Assembly: GCF_963576615.1 (NCBI RefSeq)
Contig: NC_088717.1
Location: 28,871,213 to 28,935,212, forward strand
Reading direction: 5' to 3'
DNA length: 64,000 bases
Source: Watersipora subatra
Taxonomy: Eukaryota > Bryozoa > Gymnolaemata > Cheilostomatida > Watersiporidae
Below, piece after piece: positions 54,956 through 64,000 of the stretch. The notes below the pieces were generated by a model. That model had not been told where the DNA came from and did not search any database. It was given only the letters and a program-made list of their open reading frames with translations. Every line of letters starts with the position of its first letter. Position 1 is the stretch's first letter. The translations under genes and the position numbers were made by a program.

Positions 54956-56011
54956 CTACAGCGGTGATCGCAATTACGGGACCATTTGAAATAAACACAC
55001 TTTTTGTTGTTAATTCATATATTGTTCTGTCGGTATTATGTGAATTATGACAGTATGCACATCAATGGAAAGTTCAGAATGAATGGATTGGATAAGAATA
55101 TTATGTACAACTAACTAATATTTGCTTTATCAGTTTGATTTTGGTACAATATCCCATCTTTGGCGTAAAGCCGTACAAAAATATAAAACAACTTTGTTTA
55201 ATTTGTAAAAACGCAATTTAATTTAACATAATTTTAGAACATAGCTTTAAAAGTGAATTGGTTGTATTTTAGAGTTCCTTTGGAGCATTTCTAGCATCCT
55301 AGTATTTAGTATGACACCATAAGACTAGACTGACCTAATAGGATATAGTGCGTGCCCATTAAACAGATTGTATTACTAGAGTGCACCTTTGATGGTAGAC
55401 AATATCTAGAAAATTTGCTTTTCAAATATGTATAATATGTATAGTCTGAAATTATAGGGAAAAGGAGTTTATGCAAAAAATGAAAAAGATTATTATGGAA
55501 TTACAGGCGGTCCCATTATTATGATCACCACTGTACTTTGATAACAAATAAAACAGAGAGAAGAAACTGCAAAAAACTGTCAAATCCAACATTCGAAGTT
55601 AATCTGAGCAATGAATTTTTCTGCATGTCAAAAGACTCGTAAGTCAGCGCAAACTTATTTAATTTGAACCGTACTTAAAAAGCTTTATCATCTCCATCAG
55701 ACTTTAAAGATTCATATACCGCAATAAAAACACTAAATTATATTCAATAAACTAGAGGCTTTTTATCATCCTTCAAATTTAAGTTTTAAAGGGAGGTGCC
55801 CGTAGTTCTACAGATATAACAAAATATTGTGGAGTAGGTGATGATAGAGTTATAATACTAGTCTTAAATGGATTACGTGAACTTCAAATCATAATTTATA
55901 TTTTCCTATTTTATGTTTAGTTATCACAGTCATTAGTTATGTTTAGTTATTAGTCTTTCCACTTTCACTCATTTTACGCTTTTGTCTTTTCTTCCCCTGT
56001 ATTTTTCTTCA
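54956..56011. other. Intron or spacer sequence
   Basis: No exon or repeat recognised. Confidence 0.4.
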
Positions 56012-56425
56012 AAAGAAGTACTATACTATATGGTCTCAGATATGGTACTATACTATATGGTCTCAGATATGGTACTATACTATATGGTCTCAGAGACGGT
56101 ACTATACTATATGGCCTCAGATATAGTACTATACTATATGGTCTCAGATATGGTACTATATTATATGGTCTCAGAGATGGTACTAAACCAGATGGTCTCA
56201 GATATGATACTATACTATATGGTCTCAGATATGATACTATACTATATGGTCTCAGATATGGTACTATACTATATGGTCTCAGATATGGTACTATACTATA
56301 TATGGTCTCAGATATGGTACTATACTATATATGGTCTCAGATATGGTACTAAACCAGATGGTCTCAGATATGATACTATACTATATGGTCTCAGAGATGG
56401 TGCTATACTAGGAGGTCTGAGAGAT
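56012..56425. repeat. 27-bp tandem repeat, about 15 copies
   Basis: Units contain TATGGTCTCAGATATGGTAC and TATACTA. A plus-strand open frame across it (period 9 residues) is a repeat artefact. Confidence 0.95.
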
Positions 56426-56759
56426 TTTTTTAAAGGATTTATCTAAATGAATTATTTTCATGCTTCACTACAGATTGTCTATCGCTTTGATTTCAAAGAA
56501 ACATGATATTCCTTCTTTGTCTACCATCACTACCACTTGCAATAGCCTTCTCAAAATTCATAATTTTAAAACTTAAAAAGAAGCATGAATCACTCTTTAA
56601 TATCGTTAAACCAAATTGCATGAAGAACTGTGCACACATCTACTGATTTACAAAATTGTAATGTTTTGAAAAGCTTTGGACACTGTCGGAAATTACTTCG
56701 GAGGTTGTGTCAAACATTTGCTCACGATTTTACATCATACACTAGAAAATCCATTCTGA
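56426..56759. other. Intron or spacer sequence
   Basis: No feature recognised. A Cys-containing minus-strand frame (FRQCPKLFKTLQFCKSVD) is open for about 40 codons but has no splice context. Confidence 0.3.
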
Positions 56760-58400
56760 GAGGTTCGTAAGTAGAGGTATGACTACACTAAACTTGAGCG
56801 GTTAATAAGTAGAGGTACAACTGTACTAAACTTGAGAGGTTTGCAAGTAGAGGTATGACTGTACTAAACTTGAAAGGTTTGCAAGTAGAGGTATGACTGT
56901 ACTAAACTTGAGAGGTTAATAAGTAGAGGTATGACTGTAGTAAACTTTAGAGGTTAATAAGTAGAGGTATGACTGTAGTAATCTTGAGAGGTTCGTAAGT
57001 AGAGGTATGACTGTACTAAACTTGAGAGGTTCGTAAGTAGAGGTACGACTGTACTAAACTTGAGAGGTTAATAAGTAGAGGTATGACTGTAGTAATCTTG
57101 AGAGGTTCGTAAGTAGAGGTATGACTGTAGTAAACTTGGGAGGTTCGTAAGTAGAGGTATGACTGTAGTAAACTTTGGAGGTTCGTAAGTAGAGGTATGA
57201 CTGTAGTAAACTTTAGAGGTTTGTAAGTAGAGGTATGACTGCAGTAAACTTGAGAGGTTCGTAAGTAGAGGTATGACTGTAGTAAACTTTAGAGGTTTGT
57301 AAGTAGAGGTATGACTGCAGTAAACTTGAGAGGTTCGTAAGTAGAGGTACGACTGTACTAAACTTGAGAGGTTAATAAGTAGAGGTACGACTGTACTAAA
57401 CTTGAGAGGTTAATAAGTAGAGGTATGACTGTAGTAATCTTGAGAGGTTCGTAAGTAGAGGTATGACTGTAGTAAACTTGGGAGGTTCGTAAGTAGAGGT
57501 ATGACTGTAGTGAACTTTGGAGGTTCGTAAGTAGAGGTATGACTGTAGTAAACTTGGGAGGTTCGTAAGTAGAGGTATGACTGTAGTAAACTTTAGAGGT
57601 TTGTAAGTAGAGGTATGACTGCAGTAAACTTGAGAGGTTCGTAAGTAGAGGTATGACTGTAGTAAACTTTAGAGGTTTGTAAGTAGAGGTATGACTGCAG
57701 TAAACTTGAGAGGTTCGTAAGTAGAGGTACGACTGTACTAAACTTGAGAGGTTAATAAGTAGAGGTACGACTGTACTAAACTTGAGAGGTTAATAAGTAG
57801 AGGTATGACTGTAGTAATCTTGAGAGGTTCGTAAGTAGAGGTATGACTGTAGTAAACTTGGGAGGTTCGTAAGTAGAGGTATGACTGTAGTGAACTTTGG
57901 AGGTTCGTAAGTAGAGGTATGACTGTAGTAAACTTGGGAGGTTCGTAAGTAGAGGTATGACTGTAGTAAACTTTAGAGGTTTGTAAGTAGAGGTATGACT
58001 GCAGTAAACTTGAGAGGTTCGTAAGTAGAGGTACGACTGTACTAAACTTGAGAGGTTAATAAGTAGAGGTACGACTGTACTAAACTTGAGAGGTTAATAA
58101 GTAGAGGTATGACTGTAGTAATCTTGAGAGGCTCGTAAGTAGAGGTATGACTGTAGTAAACTTGGGAGGTTCGTAAGTAGAGGTATGACTGTAGTGAACT
58201 TTGGAGGTTCGTAAGTAGAGGTATGACTGTAGTAAACTTGGGAGGTTCGTAAGTAGAGGTATGACTGTAGTAAACTTTAGAGGTTTGTAAGTAGAGGTAT
58301 GACTGCAGTAAACTTGAGAGGTTCGTAAGTAGAGGTATGACTGTAGTAAACTTTAGAGGTTTGTAAGTAGAGCTATGACTGGGGTAAACTTTAGAAGCTT
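56760..58400. repeat. 38-bp tandem repeat, about 43 copies, in an intron
   Basis: Units contain GAGGTTCGTAAGTAGAGGTA and TGACTGTAGTAAACTT. A multi-unit block beginning at the GTACGACTGTACTAAACTTG variant recurs at spacings of about 380 bp (10 units) and 304 bp (8 units). Unrelated in sequence to the 38-bp array at 9.9 kb. Confidence 0.96.
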
Positions 58401-58904
58401 GTACGACTGTAATAAACTTGACTAATATAAAAATAGTAGTAATCATGAAATAATCAAAATTGCAAGAATCAAACTTTCACTCTCGCGATATTCAACACCA
58501 TCAAAGATGTTATTTTTAAGTGTCATCAACGCGTGGTACTTAGATAAAGAATATGTTTCAATACACCGTTAATAATAACGAACAATTATTGCCACTGATG
58601 AACATGCATAATCTGCAGCATGAATTTTTACTGATGTCCATCAAAGTTTGCATTAACTTGACTTTCTCAAAATTCCTTCTCGCTAAAGAATGCCTCAAAT
58701 CTGAACTTGCAAAAAATAGTGGTATTTAAAAATTCCGCGGGAATAAGCAAAGATGTATCAGGCAAACATATAAGTAAAAAAGTTCCCCCATGGTGTGATA
58801 ATAAAACTATTGATGGATAAAAAGTGGGGTTTAAAATAATTGAAAATTGCATGAGAAATGTCGCAAACATCTGTGAACCATATGGCTTTACTACCACCGC
58901 CTAC
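58401..58904. other. Intron or spacer sequence
   Basis: No feature recognised. Confidence 0.4.
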
Positions 58905-59012
58905 CTTGAGCAGATAATGCCTCTGTCAGGGTCACACGATCTGAAACGATAAAGTCTTTTTTGTCAAAGGTGCAGTTAATAACGAGTGCTGGAGAGCAGA
59001 CCACGGAGTGCA
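58905..59012 (-). CDS. Possible extracellular exon of the membrane protein
   Basis: The 108-nt frame ends at donor GTAGGCGG and starts after CCGAATCTAG, phase 1 to phase 1, so it joins the transmembrane exon in frame. It reads HSVVCSPALVINCTFDKKDF then IVSDRVTLTEALSAQ. Two Cys and an N-glycosylation sequon (NCT) suit an extracellular segment. The acceptor is weak. No domain is recognised. Confidence 0.33.
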
Positions 59013-59379
59013 CTAGATTCGGGAAATCACAACATGATACGGTGAGTAGGAGAGATCAATCTCTACATGGGATATTGGCAACAGGTAAAATTGTTTGAAC
59101 TAAACCACAACTGTGCAGAAAAAGATAAGAAATGAACAGCTGTTCATAATAAATAAACCAGATGAATGTCTCACGTGATTATGTCATGCTGTCAGAGTGA
59201 TGCAACGCTAAAACAAGCAAACAAAAATCGCTCGAATTTCCAAACCATAGCAATCATGCTAGGGCAATGTAGCTAAATGCACACAATACCTAGAAGCAGC
59301 CTTACCATCTTCTTAGCTTAAACTGAGAAATAACAGACAAAATTACAGACGTATGATGGAGTTGTCTTCTGTCACCAGT

Positions 59380-59812
59380 AGTAATATGGTAGTAATATGG
59401 TAGTAATATGGTGGTAATATGGTAGTAATATGGTAGTAATATGGTAGTAATATGGTAGTAATATGGTGGTTGTATGATAGAAATATGATAATAATACGGT
59501 AATAATACGGTAGTAATATGGTAGTAATATGGTGGTAATATGGTAGTAATATGGTGGTAAATGGTAGTAATATGGTAGCAATATGGTAGTAATATAGTAG
59601 TAATATGGTAGTAATATGGTGGTTGTATGGTAGAAATATGATAATAATACGGTAGTAATACGGTAGAAATACGGTAGTAATACGGTAGTAATATGGTAGT
59701 AATATGGTGGTAATATGGTAGTAATACAGTAGAAATATGGTAAAAATATGGTAGTAATATGGTAATAATATGGTAATAATACGGTAGTAATATGGTAGTA
59801 ATATGGTAGGTG
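59380..59812. repeat. 11-bp tandem repeat, about 39 copies, in an intron
   Basis: Units of GGTAGTAATAT with variants (GTGG, ATAATAC, GTTGTATG). Long overlapping minus-strand frames rich in Tyr, Leu and Ile are artefacts of the repeat. Confidence 0.95.
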
Positions 59813-59843
59813 CTCTAGAGTTATCATGTAAATGTGTCCTTAC

Positions 59844-59982
59844 TTTAGTGAGGAAGCCATTAGCAATGCTTTTTACACTGCTAACAAATAAATGATACGC
59901 TCGATTGGCAGAAAGTGCTGATTTAAGTGTATCGATATTCAATCTCTCTAGTTGCACATTTAACACGTTTAGTCGGAGACAA
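59844..59982 (-). CDS. Possible second exon of the membrane protein
   Basis: The 139-nt frame ends at the strong donor GTAAGGAC and reads LNVLNVQLERLNIDTLKSAL then NRAYHLFVSSVKSIANGF. Using an acceptor at 59983-59984 it joins the signal-peptide exon in phase (GT|T gives Val). The acceptor lacks a pyrimidine tract. No domain recognised. Confidence 0.33.
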
Positions 59983-60095
59983 CTTCAACACAACTTTCCT
60001 TTTGTCCCTTCAATAGTTTATATTAAATAAACGTGTGCGTTCTTTAGTATATATGATTTTCTAACAGGTACTAACTTGTCCTAGCTTTTTCCACT

Positions 60096-60209
60096 TTATT
60101 CAACTGACTGTAAAATATGCACGGATGCTATTTATTCAACTGACTGTAAAATATGCACAGATGCTATTTATTCCACTGACTGTAAAATATGCACAGATGC
60201 TATTTATTC
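60096..60209. repeat. 36-bp tandem repeat, 3 copies
   Basis: Units contain TTCAACTGACTGTAAAATAT and GCACAGATGCTATTTA. Confidence 0.92.
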
Positions 60210-60228
60210 AAAAATACAAATATATTAC

Positions 60229-60335
60229 ACATTGTCTGAACCAGCATTAAAGTTACTAGACAGAAGAGCTAGAAAGAGAGCTACTAGAGCTACAAAGAAA
60301 AACAGCGCAGTAATAAAGTTTTTTATCATTAACAT
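60229..60335 (-). CDS. Signal-peptide exon, likely first coding exon of the membrane protein
   Basis: ATG 60335 opens a short basic N-region (MLMIKNF) followed by about 20 strongly hydrophobic residues (ALFFFVALVALFLALL) and SSNFNAGSDN, a textbook signal peptide or signal anchor. A donor-like GTAATA follows at 60228. It is on the same strand as the transmembrane and tail exons and upstream of them. The link is by position and phase only. Confidence 0.42.
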
Positions 60336-60419
60336 ACAAAAATTAAACATATAATTTTTCAATTTTAAAGTAAACATTAAAATTTTAGCTAAGCGCTAAA
60401 ATTAACATTTCTAGTTGGT
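60336..60419. other. Possible 5' flank of the membrane-protein gene
   Basis: AT-rich. No clear promoter element. Confidence 0.25.
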
Positions 60420-60545
60420 CAATCATAGCTAATCATAGCTAATCATAACTAATCATAGCTAATCATAACTAATCATAGCTAATCATAACTAATCATAGCT
60501 AATCATAGCTAATTATAGCTAATCATAACTAATCATAGCTAATCA
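60420..60545. repeat. 10-bp tandem repeat, about 12 copies
   Basis: Units of AATCATAGCT alternating with AATCATAACT. Confidence 0.93.
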
Positions 60546-61077
60546 GTCTATCAATGGAATCCCTCAAAACCATCTGTGTTGAACCTAGGAGGATTTTCAA
60601 ATGTGGTTAAGGTAACGAAAAATTGGGACTGCCAACTTGCTTTCTATTAGAAATAGTTTGAGTAAAATTAGACTCGAGTTGCAAGCATTTCATTGTCGAA
60701 ATAAACTATACGAAAAAAAGGAAAACAATGATATCTAAATTGTTGCAATTGTACTTGGGAATGTGTGACAGCAAGACATCACGGCACGTATGATTCATCT
60801 AATTTCTACAGTCATAGAAAGGTTTATCTTTATTAACCAAGCAATAAATGAAACTATATAAAACACTAATAAACTTCGTGAAATGCATGCAATAACAAAA
60901 TGATCAGCAGTATAAATTAATTGAAATTTTTAAATTAAAATTGACATAGTTAAATACTATACATTTAATACCGGCTTTTAGTACGAATATTTCAAAGACA
61001 TATTCTATGTTTCACGGTGTGAGTACTTTAGCAGAACATTTTACCAATATTATCAGAGCAACTCCTGTATGATTTCT
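60546..61077. other. Spacer without recognisable feature
   Basis: No feature recognised. Confidence 0.4.
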
Positions 61078-61330
61078 ATATATTACTATATGCTATATAT
61101 ATAACTACGACATGCTATATATAACTACTATATGCTATATATCACTATTGTATGCTATATATGACTATTATATGCTATATATAACTATTATATGCGCTAT
61201 ATATAACTATTGATGTCGTGTATATGTTATATATAACTATTTTCTGCTATATATAGCTATTATATGCTATATATATATAATACTGACGTATATATGCTAT
61301 ATATATAACTATTATATGCTATATATAACT
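61078..61330. repeat. TA-rich minisatellite, left part
   Basis: Irregular units of about 22 bp, TATATGCTATATATAACTAT. The same repeat resumes at 62706 on the other side of an inserted element. Confidence 0.92.
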
Positions 61331-62705
61331 ATTATCCCACGACCAAACACGAGCGAAGCGATTGGTTGGGAGACTTATGATAAATACACATGTGCACACA
61401 ACTCCCGAAAATTATTCATCAACAATGAGATGAACCCTTGTCTCAAAATTTCATCAACAAATTTAACCATCGTTTGTAGAGTCGTTAAAGTATAATAACG
61501 ATACAAAACACATATAAGCCTATTTAAATATGTTACCAAGTCTTTGTAAACCGTCGACATTATCTTAAAACTTACCCATCTGATCGGATTATACACAAAT
61601 AGACAGATTTATTTGAACGAAAATGGTTATTAAAACTTGCTAAGCCTCACTTTTATCAAAGTTAAGACCGAAAATTGAAACGCCGAGTGACAGACAATAG
61701 AACGATTAAGTCGTGCGCATTTCACGAAAAAATAACGTGCACATTTCACCAGTCTATAGCATTGTCGAATTGCCGAAGGTTTCTGTAATTATTGTAGGAG
61801 TACTGAAATCGTTTCATTTTTTCCGATTTAAAAGTAGCTGACATTTTTGACACATTTGAGTACTTTGGTATTCTAACTGATGTCCAAGTGCAGTGTAAGT
61901 AAAGGAAATGACGATGATATTTTTTCTAACGATTCTTATGGGATTACGATATTTAATTATAAGTTTGGATATTCTTCTTGATACTTCTTGATATTGTTAG
62001 CTATGACGTTTTGAAATGTAAACAAACATGTGCATTGGTTTTCTATTATTACTGTATTACTATTACTAAGTTTGGATATTCTTTTTGATACTTCTTGATA
62101 TTGTTAGCTATGACGTTTTTAAATGTAAACAGAATTGTTCATTGGTTTTCTATTATTACTGTATTACTAGATTAATAATATTGGTTATTCTAATAATATC
62201 AGTGCATTTTATTTTAATATTGCATTTTTCCTATTGCAGGAGGAGAGATATAAACATAATATTTTCCTTTCATTATTGCTGTTTGTCATGACCAAACACT
62301 TTTTTAAATAGATTTTCTAAAAATCTATATAAATATCACTTCTTGATATTGTTAGCTATGACGTTTTAAAATGTAAACAAAATTGTGCATTGGTTTTATA
62401 TTATTACTATATTAATAATATTGGTTATTCTAATAATATCAGTGCATTTTACTTCTAATATTGGCCAATATTGCATTTCTCCTATTGCAGGGGGAGAGAT
62501 ATAAACATATAATCTTTTCCTTTCATTATTGCTGTTTGTTGTATATAATAACACCCACACCCAGTACATTACAGCTACCATTGCAATTATCCTATTGCAC
62601 TGCATTGCCATTTGACTGCTAATATTGCATTTCTCAACCATCAGTACCCTTTCTTTTTTCCAATATCACTTTGGTTGTGGGCTGTATGACAGTGGAATTT
62701 CTAGT
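61331..62705 (-). mobile_element. 1.26-kb dispersed repeat, copy 2, inside the TA-rich minisatellite
   Basis: Opposite-orientation match to 41997-43260, from ATCCCACGACCAAACACGAG to GTATGACAGTGGAATTTCTAG. It contains the same internal duplication, slightly longer here. The minisatellite is cleanly interrupted, so the array predates the insertion. Confidence 0.7.
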
Positions 62706-62875
62706 ATGCTATATATAACTATTATATGCTATATAAACAACTATTATATGCTATATATAACTATTATATGCTACATATAATTATTACAAATGATATATAT
62801 ACATGTAATTATTATATGCTATATATAACTACTATATGCGCTATATATAACTATTACATGCGCTATATATAACTA
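62706..62875. repeat. TA-rich minisatellite, right part
   Basis: Continuation of the TATATGCTATATATAACTAT repeat. Confidence 0.92.
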
Positions 62876-64000
62876 CTAGCTGTAAAACCCGGCGTTGCCG
62901 GGATAATCAAAAATTCTTTGAGCAGAAACTGTATTTGCATTTAATATATAACAAAACTTGTCATTCTGACTTTCAAACTACATATCATGAGAGAAATGTT
63001 TTGTGTAGTTGAAATATATTAAGAGAAAAATAAAAACAACTGCGAAGGTTTTCAAACTTTGTCAAACAACTGTAACTTTTAAACTTCATATAACGAGGAA
63101 AATGTTTCGTGGAGATCAAATGAATAAAAAATTAAAACGGCTATAAAGGGTTTAAATGTAAATGTGAAATACTTAGCAAGTAATAACTAAATGAAGTCTG
63201 TTTTGCTACGATTACAATAAAAGATGATTCGGTAATGATACAATTAATACGAACTGAGAAAACAAAATAAGAATTTTGAACATGTTGATTTAATAATAAA
63301 AATTCTTGCATAGAAGTGTGTGGTGTATAAAAACGTTACTGTTACACTAGAAGCTATCCATCAAAACTCTGAATGCGACAATACTGGTACGACGATATGT
63401 AAAAATGAGATACCGTAGTGTCTTTGTCTGACCAAATGGTGAGAGAATCTAGAGGCCTTTCTACTCGAGATAATACAATTGTCCGTGTGAAAAGTATTAA
63501 CCTTCACCACAGAGTTAACAATTGAACCTTACGAAAACCTGAAAATAGAACTTCACAAAAATGCAAAAGAACATCGAGTTTCATAGAGTGAATAATTAAA
63601 TTAATAGTTAATAAAAATTTATCGCAAAATTTTAATTTCGAGAGAATCCATTGTTGACATTTTTTGCCGAAAACAAATTAGCCCTAGTACAATGAGGACA
63701 AATTAGCCCTAGTACAATGAGGACAAATTAGCCCTAGTACAATGAGGACAAATTAGCCCTAGTACAATGAGGACAAGAAAGTATCGTATTTCATAGAGCT
63801 AAAAGTGTTCATAGAGTTGTAATCATTTTGGTGTGAAACGGAAACCGATGTATAGTATACATTGTTTTCCGTATACATTGTAGCCTATAGCGTACATATG
63901 TATACCTGTGTATAGTGTATATATTGTATAGTATATGTTGTAACATATACATTGTATACGTTATGTATAAAGAGTGAGAAATTGTACGAGCTTCCGTAGT
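62876..64000 (-). mobile_element. Helitron 3' end and body (minus strand), running off the window
   Basis: On the minus strand the hairpin CCCGGCAACGCCGGG (62888-62902) is followed by TTTTACAG and terminal CTAG (62876-62879), then T. This is the Helitron 3'-end architecture, and shares the CAGCTAGT ending with copies A-C. The body to the right is AT-rich with no recognised protein. The 5' end was not found. Confidence 0.55.
63676..63775. repeat. 25-bp tandem repeat, 4 copies
   Basis: Units of ACAAATTAGCCCTAGTACAA and TGAGG, identical. Confidence 0.95.

Noticed and set aside
55982..56446. 154-codon plus-strand frame with LYYMVSDMV repeats
   Set aside because: Artefact of the 27-bp tandem repeat.
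59343..59966. Long Tyr/Leu-rich minus-strand frames
   Set aside because: Two overlapping frames through an 11-bp repeat. Only the first part beyond the repeat (59844-59982) was kept, as a weak exon candidate.

Overview
The window is animal nuclear DNA. Evidence: GT-AG introns, AT-rich intergenic sequence, many minisatellites, and several eukaryote-only transposon superfamilies (hAT, P element, Kolobok-like THAP-DDE, Tc1, Helitron, Ty3/gypsy, a LINE). The repeat content would suit a marine invertebrate, perhaps a lophotrochozoan, but no species can be named from sequence alone. There is no sign of prokaryotic organisation.

Layout. 1-1.4 kb: right end of a hAT element with a decayed spliced transposase. 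2.5-2.7 kb: likely first exon of the ER membrane complex subunit EMC7 (minus strand). 3.5-8.9 kb: P-element/THAP9-like transposase exons (minus) with a Kolobok-like THAP-DDE pseudogene (plus) inside the span. 9.9-13.9 kb: 38-bp and 55-bp satellites. 15-18 kb: a non-autonomous Helitron. 19-23.4 kb: a hAT-like MITE, a long-TIR element and a truncated Ty3/gypsy element. 23.7-25.6 kb: a hairpin-forming 52-bp satellite and a 35-bp satellite. 27.4-29.6 kb: a second gypsy fossil (minus). 30.4-33.8 kb: a BED-type hAT transposase (minus) broken by a LINE fragment and by a 1.8-kb TIR element. 34.4-40.1 kb: a 20-bp satellite of about 280 copies. 40.6-43.4 kb: a Tc1-like element (minus) carrying a 1.26-kb repeat. 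43.6-46 kb: Helitron copies. 46.5-48.8 kb: a 21-bp array, an inverted second copy of the hAT-like MITE and a 29-bp array.

49.2-60.3 kb holds the best candidate for a functional host gene besides EMC7. It is a minus-strand gene for a putative type I membrane protein, with a signal-peptide exon, a transmembrane exon and an acidic cytoplasmic tail exon. The tail contains PVQES, a match to the TRAF-binding consensus PxQE(S/T). Its introns are filled with at least seven unrelated minisatellites. 61-64 kb: TA-rich repeats, the second copy of the 1.26-kb repeat, and a minus-strand Helitron end.

The genes do not form a pathway; most of the window is nested mobile DNA and satellites. The most unusual signals are a canonical histone-type 3' stem-loop 22 nt past the stop codon of the Tc1 transposase, the receptor-like gene with minisatellite-packed introns, and a TIR element whose removal with one TA restores the reading frame of the hAT gene it interrupts.
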